Notes: generated by a model not told the origin, from the letters alone. A stretch of DNA of 64,000 nt from Thermococcus sp. JdF3 (GCF_012027495.1 NZ_SNUK01000001.1:124001-188000), one strand, 5' to 3'; positions 37,598 to 46,061 are shown, counted from the stretch's first letter. Numbers and translations are program-made.

Positions 37598-38702
37598 TAT
37601 TGCCCATCTCCACTATGCTTGTTGTGTGTTTTTTCTTTGCTAGTTTTTTTGCATTGTGTCCGAGTCTTCTTCTTATTTTTGGGTTCTCTATTAGATATTC
37701 AATAGCCTTTATGAACTCTTCGTTTACGTCATCTACTATTATTGCATGTTTACCATTCACCAAATCCAAACCCTCAGCACCCTTCTTAGTCGTCACTATT
37801 GGAAGACCCACACACATATAATCAAGCATCTTAAGCTTAACACCAGCTCCTCTTTTAAGAGGGACAATTGCTATGTCACAGGAAGATAAGAATTCGTGAA
37901 TATTATCAACAAAACCAAGTGAAAGAAAATTATCCTGCCTTAGCTTTGGGGATCCACTCCCGAAAACTACAAATTCACATTGGTATTTTATCTCTCTTGC
38001 TATGTACTCCTTTATAATACTCATGGCCTCCTTATTTGGTAGGTATCTATATGACCCATGAAAAACAATTTTCATGTTTTTGTTATTCTTTTCTCTCTTG
38101 ACGTTTTGGCTATTTGATATTATGATTCTTGGCTGATTGATCTTTATTTTCTCAGGGAGTATTATGTATCGCTCTACAAACCTTTTTTTATCCATTTTTG
38201 AGATTGCGATAATTTTGTCTGCTTTAACAGCAAAAGTCTCAAATAAAGTAACGAAAGGGGATAGTACCCATAAAAATGTCACTTCATGTTCAAATACACT
38301 TTTTTCTGAATATCTGTCTGCTTCAACATTGTGTGCAATATAGATCATCTCAGCGTTTAATATTTTTGAAAGAATATACGTGCTAATTGCTCCGAAGGGA
38401 CCATTTAAGGCTAGTTTTAACTTACGTTTTGCTTGCTTTACTACTCTAGCTAGTCTAAACAAGTAGGGGAAGTTTAGACCAAGCAATAAACTTCCTACAC
38501 CTCCAAATGAAGGAAAGATATGACATAGTACTTTCTTATTGTTATTGTCAGACTGCTGAGAAGGTGTCAAAATTATTATTTTGTTTCCCTGTTTCAGAAA
38601 ATCATCGATTATAAACCTAACATATACTTCTCCACCTTTTTTGGGATTTAAGATGTCCCCTCTAATGGGGCTGATTAGGATAACTGTCTCTGTCTCCTCC
38701 GA
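37548..38702 (-). CDS. Glycosyltransferase family 4 (GT-B)
   Basis: 384 residues. N-terminal domain begins VILISPIRGDILNPKKGGEV. C-terminal domain has VFHGSYRYLPN, SSCDIAIVPLKRGAGVKLKMLDYM (quoted in part; the E of the usual E-x7-E is replaced) and GLPIVTTKKGAEGL. Transfers a sugar from a nucleotide donor. ATG 38702 has GGAGGGTGATAG upstream; the frame extends to 38726. AT-rich. Confidence 0.85.
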   Translation of the reverse strand, partial: SEETETVILISPIRGDILNPKKGGEVYVRFIIDDFLKQGNKIIILTPSQQSDNNNKKVLCHIFPSFGGVGSLLLGLNFPYLFRLARVVKQAKRKLKLALNGPFGAISTYILSKILNAEMIYIAHNVEADRYSEKSVFEHEVTFLWVLSPFVTLFETFAVKADKIIAISKMDKKRFVERYIILPEKIKINQPRIIISNSQNVKREKNNKNMKIVFHGSYRYLPNKEAMSIIKEYIAREIKYQCEFVVFGSGSPKLRQDNFLSLGFVDNIHEFLSSCDIAIVPLKRGAGVKLKMLDYMCVGLPIVTTKKGAEGLDLVNGKHAIIVDDVNEEFIKAIEYLIENPKIRRRLGHNAKKLAKKKHTTSIVEMGNNEEGLMEIIDSNSPVY

Positions 38703-38908
38703 CATACCAGCTATCACCCTCCACATAACCTTCTTCGTAACACATTGTCAAACCGATGATTTTTTGTAGCATAATAGTGTAATTGCGATGAACATTGATA
38801 TTAATCTATCTATATTTATATATTTACTTTGAGCACAGATAAGTTCTTTAATATTCACCATGCAAAAAGAGGCAATAAGAAGATCTAGATTAACCATATT
38901 CATCCCAA

Positions 38909-39940
38909 TTACCTCCAGCTTTCATTAATTATGTGCTCGATAACTGAAATTATTTCATTCTTGATTTCTTTCGCCTGTTCGAACTCTGCATTTCTTCTTT
39001 TATTCCAATTTGAGACAACATACTCAACAATAATTTTAGGATCTCTGGAATGAAGGAGTAGCTTCCTTCCTATTAAGTCTCTATCAATTGCAAGCAACGT
39101 CTTTCCCGGGAAAAAAGAAACTGCAGAGACCCCAAGTAGTGCTGCCTCTCGTGCCATTGTGCCAGAACCCGTTAGTACTGCACGTGAATAATAGGATAAA
39201 TCTAATCCATTTAAGGGCTTAGGGGGGATGTATACGTTATAACCCCTTGCCAGTTGCTTTTCTGCTTTGTTTCTAGGAAGATAAATTATATTAATCCCCT
39301 CCTTATTAAATAATCTAAGTAATTCCGGAACAATTGACTCTTTCTCTAAAACATAGTGGGAGGCTAATGATTCCGGTCTCAAGACTATGTAATCCTCGAA
39401 TGGTATCTTATTCAAGAAATCTGGATCTGGAGTGTAATCTGAAATTGAAACATGTTCTTTGTACCCAGGATAAGTAAGAAGATCCTGCCCAAAGAATTTA
39501 GAGAATTCCTCATAGGCTACTTCCGGAACAAGAACGTACTTGGCAAGTTTTTTTACTTTATTTTCTAATCTCTGAAATGTGCTCTGGGGAGCATTAAGTT
39601 TAACATCATTGTCTAAAATTATGATTGACGTCTTTCTCCGCAAGTATGCGCTAGGAATGGGCATAACATTTTCCATTGTTACAACAGCATCAAATTTCGG
39701 AGCACTCAATGCCAGAAGAGATGTTCTCATTCCAACGGATAACGCTTTTTTGATAGGATTGGAGGAGTCACTTAAAATAGGCTTGGCTTGAAAACCGAGA
39801 GACTGTAGCAATTCTGGAACTTCTCCGCGTCTCCAACAGGTTAATTGTATCGGATAGTTATCCTTAAGCTCCGAAATTATTGGTTTAAAAAATGGTATCT
39901 CCGCGGTATTTGCAATATCTATCCATATTTTGCCCGTCAT
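38909..39940 (-). CDS. DUF354 family, GT-B-like protein
   Basis: 343 residues. KIWIDIANTAEIPFFKPII is the DUF354 N-terminus, and VLTGSGTMAREAALLGVSAV matches the UDP-GlcNAc epimerase/MurG-like C-terminal domain. Probably a glycosyltransferase or sugar-nucleotide enzyme. Its ATG (39940) overlaps the stop of the truncated glycosyltransferase (ATGA). About 206 bp of AT-rich DNA separate its stop from the next gene; nothing is recognised there. Confidence 0.82.
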   Translation of the reverse strand: MTGKIWIDIANTAEIPFFKPIISELKDNYPIQLTCWRRGEVPELLQSLGFQAKPILSDSSNPIKKALSVGMRTSLLALSAPKFDAVVTMENVMPIPSAYLRRKTSIIILDNDVKLNAPQSTFQRLENKVKKLAKYVLVPEVAYEEFSKFFGQDLLTYPGYKEHVSISDYTPDPDFLNKIPFEDYIVLRPESLASHYVLEKESIVPELLRLFNKEGINIIYLPRNKAEKQLARGYNVYIPPKPLNGLDLSYYSRAVLTGSGTMAREAALLGVSAVSFFPGKTLLAIDRDLIGRKLLLHSRDPKIIVEYVVSNWNKRRNAEFEQAKEIKNEIISVIEHIINESWR

Positions 39941-40416
39941 GAAGCAAACCCCCATGTTATTTCAGAGGACTTCAAGTACTTGGTTGAAATATATAGAGTT
40001 GGCATCAGATAGATAGGCACAAAGCGGCTCCGTTTTATGAGCCTGCGCCACTCCACACCGTCGGGATTTATGAGGATTTTCTTTTTAGCCAGCCGTCCAA
40101 GTATTGCAGCCACAGAACTGTCAGGTCCCAAAAAATACATGACTTCAATATCCGTTTCATGTTTTGAGAGCATATATGCTGTGTTAAGAAAATCATTAAT
40201 CGAGGGTATACTTGTGCTCTTGCTCTCAACCGCGGGAGAGTGAACCCTTATTATTCCTTTGTAGTCATCTTCAAAGAACTTACTGTCCTCATGCATTACG
40301 TAGAACTGGAAGTCTCCCCTCAGCCTCATGGTGAGCTCTTCTACAAAGGTCTCTGTTCCGCCATACTTTGATGGGATCCCCCTAAGCCCGATTACTGCAA
40401 TATTGCCTTTGAGCAC
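39937..40416 (-). pseudogene. Truncated DUF1972-type glycosyltransferase
   Basis: 159 residues from GTG 40416 (GGGTGATAAG upstream). Matches only the DUF1972 N-terminal domain of RhaT-like glycosyltransferases (IAVIGLRGIPSKYGGTETFVEEL ... INPDGVEWRR; quoted in part). The catalytic GT-B C-terminal half of about 200 residues is missing; the frame ends shortly after LYISTKYLKSSE. It was probably cut by recombination that brought in the AT-rich block, and the new end now overlaps the DUF354 start. Confidence 0.75.
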
Positions 40417-40438
40417 CTTATCACCCGGGGATAGCTTT

Positions 40439-41371
40439 TCATTGGTTTTTATCGTTTCTGTATGGTGTAATCCGCCTCATGTCTCTCCTCAAACTTGCCA
40501 TACTCTTAAATATGTACCCCGTCACAAACCCGAATATCACCATGTTGATCCCTGTGATGACGAATATCGACGTCAAAGGTGCCAGCAGGTAATGTGTAAC
40601 CCCCCTCTGCCATTCTTCAATCACGTAGAACCCCATGATAAACCCGACCAGCAGTGAGATGAACCCCAGGAGATAGAGGTATTTGCCGGGATTGTACCGT
40701 ATCATGAGCTCGATTATAGTCCTCCCAATTCTCCAGCCGTCCTTTATCGGGTGAAGGTTTGCCTGTCCTTTCCTTTTCCGGTAGCTTATGGGCACCTCTG
40801 CAATCCGAAAGCCTTTGGCAATGGTCTCAACCGTCAGCTCGGTCTCTATCTCAAAGCCGTGTTTCTCCAGCTCCATGCTCTTGTAGAGTTCTTTGGTGAA
40901 TGCCCTGTACCCGGTGAGGAGGTCATGAACTTTCACCCCGTACATGAACCGGAAAAGGGCGTTGAATATCTTGTTGCCTATGAGGTTAAGCTTGGTGAAA
41001 GCCCCGTCCTCGTAATTCTCCAGTCTATTCCCTATGACGTGGTCTGCTATGCCCCTTTCAATGGGCTGAAGAAGTTTCTCAACGTCCTTCGGATCGTAGG
41101 TGCCATCACCATCAATCATGACAATGACGGGAGTATCAATCATCTTAAAAGCTTCAGCAACAGCCTGCCCTTTGCCCTTGCCGCTCTGGAGAACGACGGT
41201 TGCACCCTTCTCTCTGGCTATCTCCCGGGTTCTGTCGGTGCTGTGGCCGTCTATCACAAAAATACTGGTATAACCCAATTCCCTGAACCCATCAATAACT
41301 TCTCCTATTCCATCTTCCTCGTTCTTGGTGGGGATGAGTATTGTAACATCTTTCGGAGAGAGCTTCTTCAT
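40439..41371 (-). CDS. Glycosyltransferase family 2, dolichyl-phosphate sugar synthase type
   Basis: 310 residues. VTILIPTKNEEDGIGEVI, IDGHSTDRT and MIDGDGTYDP (D-x-D-like metal site) form the GT2 fold of DPM1/AglD-like enzymes, followed by two C-terminal membrane helices (YLYLLGFISLLVGFIMGF, IFVITGINMVIFGFVTGY). Charges dolichyl phosphate with a hexose for N-glycan building. ATG 41371 after GGGAGG. First gene of the minus-strand glycan operon. Confidence 0.92.
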   Translation of the reverse strand: MKKLSPKDVTILIPTKNEEDGIGEVIDGFRELGYTSIFVIDGHSTDRTREIAREKGATVVLQSGKGKGQAVAEAFKMIDTPVIVMIDGDGTYDPKDVEKLLQPIERGIADHVIGNRLENYEDGAFTKLNLIGNKIFNALFRFMYGVKVHDLLTGYRAFTKELYKSMELEKHGFEIETELTVETIAKGFRIAEVPISYRKRKGQANLHPIKDGWRIGRTIIELMIRYNPGKYLYLLGFISLLVGFIMGFYVIEEWQRGVTHYLLAPLTSIFVITGINMVIFGFVTGYIFKSMASLRRDMRRITPYRNDKNQ

Positions 41372-41700
41372 TTGATTGCCTCCCAATTAACTGCGGTGCA
41401 GCCCGGAGTGATTTTAGCTTGCGGCGTTTCATGTACTTTGTTCTGTTCTAGGATTGTAGGCCGTTAGGGGTATGCTGTTATAATTGGCAACTCTTTAAAT
41501 CTTAATAAGCTTTTCGCCATAACGAAGTTATGGACATTGAAAATCATTAAAATGGGGCGGTAATCTGCCGGGTACATAACTTTTGGGTGCTCCGGAGGCG
41601 TGAATAATCGTATTGATGGTCCCCGTGAAGCCGTGAGGTGCGGCTGTTCTCGGGTATAATAGCATCTGCCCTTAAATCTGTTCCTCTCACTGGAAGAATG
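41372..41700. other. Intergenic region between GT2 gene and RNA copy B
   Basis: About 330 bp. A minus-strand TATA-like AATTATAAC (near 41477) may serve the GT2 operon with a leader of ~80 nt. CATAAC-gaa-GTTATG (41519-41533) is a small perfect inverted repeat. No gene recognised. Confidence 0.35.
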
Positions 41701-41859
41701 TGAGAAGCACGTGCAGGCGGGCCCGGAGTGAAGTTCCACTCCTCGCAAACCTTTCCTTGCAATCGCGGTCCATGTTCCGTGTGGTCCATGAAACCACTTG
41801 GGTCTGGTTTGTTTCGGGGTAAAGCTTTCGCTTCGGTCTCCCCCGCACAGTGCTCCTCA
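41701..41859 (-). ncRNA. Candidate structured RNA, copy B
   Basis: A ~159-nt minus-strand homologue of 19715-19877. The ends pair as UGAGGAGCAC(U)GUGC with GCACGUGCUUCUCA, in which the distal pairs differ from copy A on both strands. Shared core: GGGGGAGAC, then GAAGC-GAAA-GCUUU, ACCC, and a hairpin GGAGUG-GAACUU-CACUCC. The predicted start is 25 nt from TATATAAA (plus-strand reading). Lies 230 bp before two tRNA genes. No match to SRP, RNase P, C/D or H/ACA RNA was recognised. Confidence 0.65.
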
Positions 41860-41880
41860 AATACTCTTAGTGGTTTGGAC

Positions 41881-41909
41881 TATATAAAGTTATGCTTTTA
41901 TTTAAAGCA
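41881..41909 (-). promoter_or_regulatory. Promoter and upstream inverted repeat of RNA copy B
   Basis: Minus-strand TTTATATA (41881-41888) plus TGCTTTTATTTAAAGCA (41893-41909), same spacing as copy A. One base differs in the 17-mer. Confidence 0.55.
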
Positions 41910-42085
41910 AAATTTTCGGCCAACTGCTTGCAATAACTTCATGAAATTGGGCATCTCGTCCGGTGGGTCATTCATGATGTGGCAGATCCCTTTCATGCGT
42001 GCGGTCCCGACTCTGCCTGCTCCGGAGACGGCCAGCGAACTACCGAAAACTTTTTAAACCCTCGCTCCTCCCTAATCTCGGACAC

Positions 42086-42163
42086 GCCCCGGTGGTGTAG
42101 CCCGGTCAATCATGCGGGACTCTCGATCCCGCGACCCGGGTTCAAATCCCGGCCGGGGCACCA
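42086..42163 (+). tRNA. tRNA-Glu (anticodon CTC)
   Basis: Acceptor GCCCCGG/CCGGGGC, anticodon stem CGGGA/TCCCG with loop CTCTCGA, giving anticodon CTC. T arm CCGGGTTCAAATCCCGG. Discriminator A and encoded CCA. A TATA-like TTTTTAAAC lies upstream near 42050. Confidence 0.95.
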
Positions 42164-42176
42164 GAATCCTTCTCCT

Positions 42177-42254
42177 GGGCCCGTGGCTCAGCCTGGTCAG
42201 AGCGCCCGCCTGATAAGCGGGAGGTCCGGGGTTCGAAGCCCCGCGGGCCCACCA
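42177..42254 (+). tRNA. tRNA-Ile (anticodon GAT)
   Basis: Acceptor GGGCCCG/CGGGCCC, anticodon stem CCCGC/GCGGG with loop CTGATAA (anticodon GAT), T arm CCGGGGTTCGAAGCCCCG, discriminator A and encoded CCA. 13 bp after tRNA-Glu, so co-transcribed. Confidence 0.95.
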
Positions 42255-42939
42255 TAACAGCCCTTGCTTGCGCAAGCGCTGGCGGAAGAACAAGTGCCTT
42301 TTCTAAGGTGCCCATTTTGGAGGGGTTTATCCTCCAGGGTGCCAGTTCTTAGAGTGTTTCACTCTCCAAAGGCGCCCTTCGGGCGCCGAAAAATAAAGGT
42401 GAAACGGATTTAAAGGTCTTGTTTGGCAGTTAAACCCTTATTGGGGTCAAAATTAAAGCTGCACGGCTGATCTTTTGCAAATTTGGGATCTTTGGTCAAG
42501 CTTTGTTAAAGCTTGTTCGCCTGCGCGACGTCGAGGGACGCCAGTCCCGCAGAGTTTGATCAAAGTTCGTGGCTCTTCTTGAAGTGCAATTCTTGGCGTG
42601 GTTTTCTCGCTTCAAAGCCAACGTTTTGGTGGGGAACCCTTTGATTTCATTGAACCCTTGGGGAGAAAAACCAAACCCCGAACACGAGAACGCAAAGAGC
42701 CACCAACTTTGGTGAAACTTTGCACTGCAAAGTTTCAGCGCTGGCGGAAGGGTAAGTGCGTTTTTCAATAACTTCGTTTTTGAGAGGTTTGCGCATTACA
42801 TTTTTCTCCTTCAAGCCTCGCCCTTCAGGGGCGTGGAGGAGGTCAGTTAAGGCGAGAAAAATAACAAGATGGAGGTGCTGGGAAGGCCTTTGTAGTTAGG
42901 GGAAGCAGATAGAAAAGTTTAGGGATAGTGATGCACATA
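42255..42939. repeat. Hairpin-rich region with GCTGGCGGAAG repeats
   Basis: No gene. Inverted repeats include GCTTGCGCAAGC (42266-42277), AGAGTG-ttt-CACTCT, GGCGCCC-ttc-GGGCGCC (42371-42387), CAAGCTTT-gtt-AAAGCTTG and a 12-bp-arm palindrome TGAAACTTTGCA/TGCAAAGTTTCA (42713-42737). The first and last are each followed by GCGCTGGCGGAAG and a related AAGTGC. The motif recurs near 45661-45674 as GTGCTGGCGGAAG. Could be a repeat family or structured RNA. Confidence 0.5.
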
Positions 42940-43667
42940 CTATAAAAGGTCAGTGGAGTTCTCCAAAAAATTTTGCAAAAATGATAGACCATTATTAATG
43001 CTCTCCTCGGTTATGGCACCCCTGCGAACTTTGGTCTTTTTTGATTGGAGGTCTTTGAGGGGATAAATCTCAAAGCCCAGCCTGTCCCTAAAGTCTGTAT
43101 CAAAAGTAAGTATCTTATTTATCCCCATTTTAATCATGAAATACGTAACCCAGGCATCAAAAAGATCAAATTCATTGCTAAATACAATGTTCCTGCCACT
43201 GTTTCCGTATTTTTGAGTTATACTTCTTTTAGTTTCTATTTTAGTTGCCAGGAATTCAAACTCAAAAAGGGAAACACTCAGAGCTATTAAGTAATCCGGA
43301 TCTGTTTTGTTCTCCAGAAAATTAAATATCTCCTGCTTATCTTTTAGGTCATCTTTTCTACTGACGAGGGCCTCTACCTGCAGTGGGTTAAGCAATAGCA
43401 CAAAATTTTTTGGAAACTTTAGACCCAGCTCCAGTATCCTCTCAAAAAAAGTTTTTGCGACTCTCTTTCCGTGTTTCTTTATTAGTTCATTCGTTGTTTC
43501 CCAAAGGGTTGGCCAGCCAATAAAAAGACAACATTATGGGAAGAGATAGGATTATCAAGAAACTCCCTGGATCTTTCATGATACTGGTCTTTTGGGTCAC
43601 AGAGGGAAATTAGAAAGCTCGTGTCCACGTAATACCAATCATTTCTCTGGGCGTGATTAGATCCCAT
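42940..43667 (-). pseudogene. PIN-domain (VapC-like) toxin gene with frameshift
   Basis: ATG 43667 (GGTGAGGGG upstream) starts MGSNHAQRNDWYYVDTSFLI with the first PIN aspartate. The frame fails near 43525 in a T run (GTCTTTTTATT); a one-base shift continues as WETTNELIKKHGKRVAKTFF and on through FSNEFDLFDAWV and LTFDTDF, which supply the remaining acidic residues. Both halves match one ~240-residue PIN nuclease. The second half alone is open to 43401. Either a true pseudogene, a sequencing error in the homopolymer, or slippage. Confidence 0.7.
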
Positions 43668-43694
43668 TAAATCCCCTCACCTTTAGAAACAATG

Positions 43695-43844
43695 CTAAAA
43701 TAGACTAATCCCGTTGTCTTCAAGGTACTTTCTAAACTGTATGCTGCTTATTTTTTGAACTTCTTTTGCTTCTCTGTATATACTGGTATCCCTGAACATC
43801 CCCTTTGCTATTGCCTTTCGAAGGGTCGTATCTTTTTTGTGCAT
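43695..43844 (-). CDS. Small antitoxin-like protein upstream of PIN gene
   Basis: 49 residues, MHKKDTTLRKAIAKGMFRDT..., basic at the start and charged throughout, with a size and position suited to a VapB-like antitoxin. ATG 43844 follows GGTGGGGGG; a TATA-like CTTAAATATTC lies upstream. Not matched to a specific VapB fold. The PIN gene starts 27 bp downstream. Confidence 0.6.
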   Translation of the reverse strand: MHKKDTTLRKAIAKGMFRDTSIYREAKEVQKISSIQFRKYLEDNGISLF

Positions 43845-43953
43845 TCCCCCCACCACAGTTAGTTGGGGTTGAGAATATTTAAGCATTTCTTTCCTGTGCA
43901 CATGGACAAAAATCGAAACAGCATGTCCGAGCTCCTAAAAACATAACTTGCTG

Positions 43954-43997
43954 ACTTAACGGAAATACTTTCCGTTAGGTTTCTGTGCTTAACGAAA
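43954..43997. promoter_or_regulatory. CTTAACG half-sites between antitoxin and AlbA_2 genes
   Basis: ACTTAACGGAAA and TTTCCGTTAGGT form an inverted pair (43954-43980), followed by CTTAACGAAA (43988-43997). These match the operator units at 45322-45400 upstream of the AlbA_2 gene, so the same regulator may control the PIN module. Confidence 0.45.
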
Positions 43998-44029
43998 CCT
44001 CATTAAGGATACTGACGAAAAAGTAGACA

Positions 44030-45316
44030 TTATGCCCTCACGTACCGGGTATTCCTTCCTGAGCCGGTTCTTTTAACCAGGCCCAGCTTCCTGAGCCTGT
44101 CCAATCGCTCCAACACGGCAGGCTTTGAGAGACCCAGTGCATCTCCGAGTTCTGTACTACTTCTTGGCCTGCTCAGCAGTTCAAGGATTATTTTGTCCTT
44201 TTCGTCTAGCAGGGTCTCGGTTCTTTTCTTAAAAACAACTTCAAAGGCGTTTGCCTCGCTTTTGAATTCAACATCCACGAGACCATGCTTCTCGCACTCA
44301 CTTTTAATCATCTTTATCCCATATCCGTATTTCTCAATATAGCCTGAATCGTAAAGAAGTTGGCTCAAAACCGGGTTTCTTGGTACGTGTTCTGGGTCGT
44401 CCAAGTCAACACCCGGCATGAGGCCGCCCGGATTCTTTATCAACAGTTTGTCAGGATAAATGAAAATCCTTACATCACTGGAAACGGCATAGTTCCTGTG
44501 GGCGAAGGCATTGATTATGGCCTCTCTGACGGCCCTGGGTGGGTACTCTGGAACCCGAATCCTTTTGGCTCCGAGTGTGACCTCGAACCACTTAAAGCTT
44601 CTCTCCAGCTCTTCAAAGAGGTCATCAATAACCTTCCAGACTGGTCCACGGAATTCTTTCACCGCCACTGGTTCATCTCCTTCAATATAGATTATTCTCC
44701 CTCTGGCATAGGGCATATCGTCCACGTCCGTAAAAAAGAGTACCCCTGCATTGGTTAGCTTTTTGTCTTTAACTGCCTTGATACTCCTCAAATAGCGCTC
44801 CCAATCTTCCCTAGGTATTTTCCTCCCCCTTGCCTTTTCCATGGCATTGAAGAACCACCATATGTATTCATCTTTTGCCTCATCCAGGGACTTTACTGGC
44901 ACTTCGTCCCAGGTCAGTGCCCCAAGCTCCGCGGAGAGCATAACGATTTCCTGAATCGAGAGGGGCCTTATTGAATTGCCTATTCTTATGTATGCCACAC
45001 CTCCGACCGTGCAGAGGTTTCTTGACTTGGGGACTTTTATAATCAGAAACTCCTTGTCCTCAAGCTTAATTATACTGGTTTCGACATTGACGGGCGGGAT
45101 TATTGAGAGCAGTGCTTGTGAAATCTTCTCCCTGGCTTCTCTTGCGTCACATCCCACCGGTGTCCCGTCCTTTCGAATACCGATAATTATGTACCCTCCG
45201 TCGGCATTTGCTAGGGCACAAATTTCTTTGTGAATATCCTTGGTTGGTTTTTCCTTAAACTCGATTCTCTCACTTTCTCCCTCTGCGATTATCCTAAGGA
45301 ATTCTTCCAGCTTCAT
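44030..45316 (-). CDS. AlbA_2 (Schlafen-type) ATP-binding transcriptional regulator
   Basis: 428 residues. AlbA_2 domain: ESERIEFKEKPTKDIHKEIC and ALANADGGYIIIGIRKDG. Middle RecG-like/HATPase part: PPRAVREAIINAFAHRNY. C-terminal winged helix: SSTELGDALGLSKPAVLERL. ATG 45316 has no ribosome site, and TTTTTAAGATTAA lies ~27 bp upstream, so it is probably leaderless. Two pairs of inverted 10-bp repeats sit over and behind this promoter, suggesting self-control. Family roles include regulation and phage defence. A fragment of the family lies at 33195-33530. Confidence 0.85.
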   Translation of the reverse strand: MKLEEFLRIIAEGESERIEFKEKPTKDIHKEICALANADGGYIIIGIRKDGTPVGCDAREAREKISQALLSIIPPVNVETSIIKLEDKEFLIIKVPKSRNLCTVGGVAYIRIGNSIRPLSIQEIVMLSAELGALTWDEVPVKSLDEAKDEYIWWFFNAMEKARGRKIPREDWERYLRSIKAVKDKKLTNAGVLFFTDVDDMPYARGRIIYIEGDEPVAVKEFRGPVWKVIDDLFEELERSFKWFEVTLGAKRIRVPEYPPRAVREAIINAFAHRNYAVSSDVRIFIYPDKLLIKNPGGLMPGVDLDDPEHVPRNPVLSQLLYDSGYIEKYGYGIKMIKSECEKHGLVDVEFKSEANAFEVVFKKRTETLLDEKDKIILELLSRPRSSTELGDALGLSKPAVLERLDRLRKLGLVKRTGSGRNTRYVRA

Positions 45317-45321
45317 GATTA

Positions 45322-45400
45322 TCGTTAAGTTTAGTTAATCTTAAAAACTTAACGAAAGAGGGATTTTCGTTAAGTTAGCCAGGTTTACGAAACTTAACGA
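45322..45400. promoter_or_regulatory. Operator array: two inverted pairs of TCGTTAAGTT/AACTTAACGA
   Basis: Exact 10-bp units at 45322-45331, 45346-45355, 45367-45376 and 45391-45400, alternating in orientation. Each pair has the same geometry (arms 24 bp apart, 14-bp spacer). The first pair covers the predicted start and TATA box of the AlbA_2 gene. Confidence 0.7.
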
Positions 45401-46001
45401 ATGCGCATCTCTGGAGGCTGTTCTTTTGGTGGTTTCTTTTGTTGTGTTTGTGTATTTTTGCAGCCGTAAATTTTTTGAGGTCTTTGAGTATGATTTTGTT
45501 TTGGGGCCCTTTCCGTTGGGCCTGAAGGCTGATGACCTCCCGTTTGAGGCGGCCGGTGGCCCCAATGTGAACGGGAGTGAGAAGCCAACCGCACCAGTTG
45601 CAACAAATGCAACTGGCAGCGGAAACGGTTATCTCCCATCAACCTTGCCCGGTAACATTTTCAGTGCTGGCGGAAGGTTTGCGCGTGGTTCTGGGGACAC
45701 TGTCCTTCAGAGATTATAAGACAGAAACCAGGTTAATCATCCATAACGGAAAGCTTGAAAACAGAAATGGCGTGTGGTTTGTCCCCCGTGAACTGTTCCT
45801 CCTGATGCTTTGAGCTTTTTTAGTTCTATTTATCCTGTCCGTATGGGAGGAGCCGGTGCTGTTGAGGTTTGGTTAACCCTCGCAACTTTTAATGTACTAT
45901 TTTGGACATCCCCCATAATGGGGTGTGTCCAGACATGTAGTTTGATGTCCAGCCAAAGACGTCAATTGACGAACTGTTCGGGAGAAGAGCGGAGTATTTG
46001 A
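45401..46001. other. Intergenic region with ATPase tail fragment and repeat motif
   Basis: No intact gene. Holds CAGTTGCA-acaaa-TGCAACTG (about 45595-45615), a GTGCTGGCGGAAG motif (about 45661-45674), and from 45740 the left copy of a direct repeat that includes the last 26 codons of the AAA+ ATPase gene. A 97-codon frame (45426-45719) with a hydrophobic start is not supported by a ribosome site. Confidence 0.5.
45740..45923. repeat. Left copy of ~185-bp direct repeat flanking the AAA+ ATPase
   Basis: Matches 47383-47569 with few changes. Contains the ATPase C-terminal codons (NGKLENRNGVWFVPRELFLL) and ~110 bp of 3' flank, ending in the CCCCCATAATGGGG hairpin. Remnant of an earlier gene copy or of an integration event. 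Confidence 0.85.
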
Positions 46002-46060
46002 TCTAGTCCGCTCAAGTCGACTAGACCATAAGGTTTTTATTCTGTTTGAACAGACTAGAC
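46002..46060. promoter_or_regulatory. Operator repeats and promoter of AAA+ ATPase
   Basis: GACTAGAC at 46019-46026 and 46053-46060, with an inverted TCTAGTC at 46002-46008. The TATA-like TTTTTAT (46034-46040) lies between the two direct copies, ~25 bp from the GTG at 46062, so the mRNA may be leaderless and repressed by a protein binding these sites. Confidence 0.5.
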
Positions 46061-46061
46061 T

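Noticed and set aside
42086-42254. tRNA genes as an attachment site for an integrated element
   Set aside because: No partial tRNA 3' duplicate was found elsewhere in the window and no integrase gene is present.
45426-45719. 97-codon open frame with hydrophobic N-terminus
   Set aside because: No ribosome site and low-complexity content; it also overlaps hairpin and repeat motifs. May be a decayed secreted-protein gene, but this cannot be shown.
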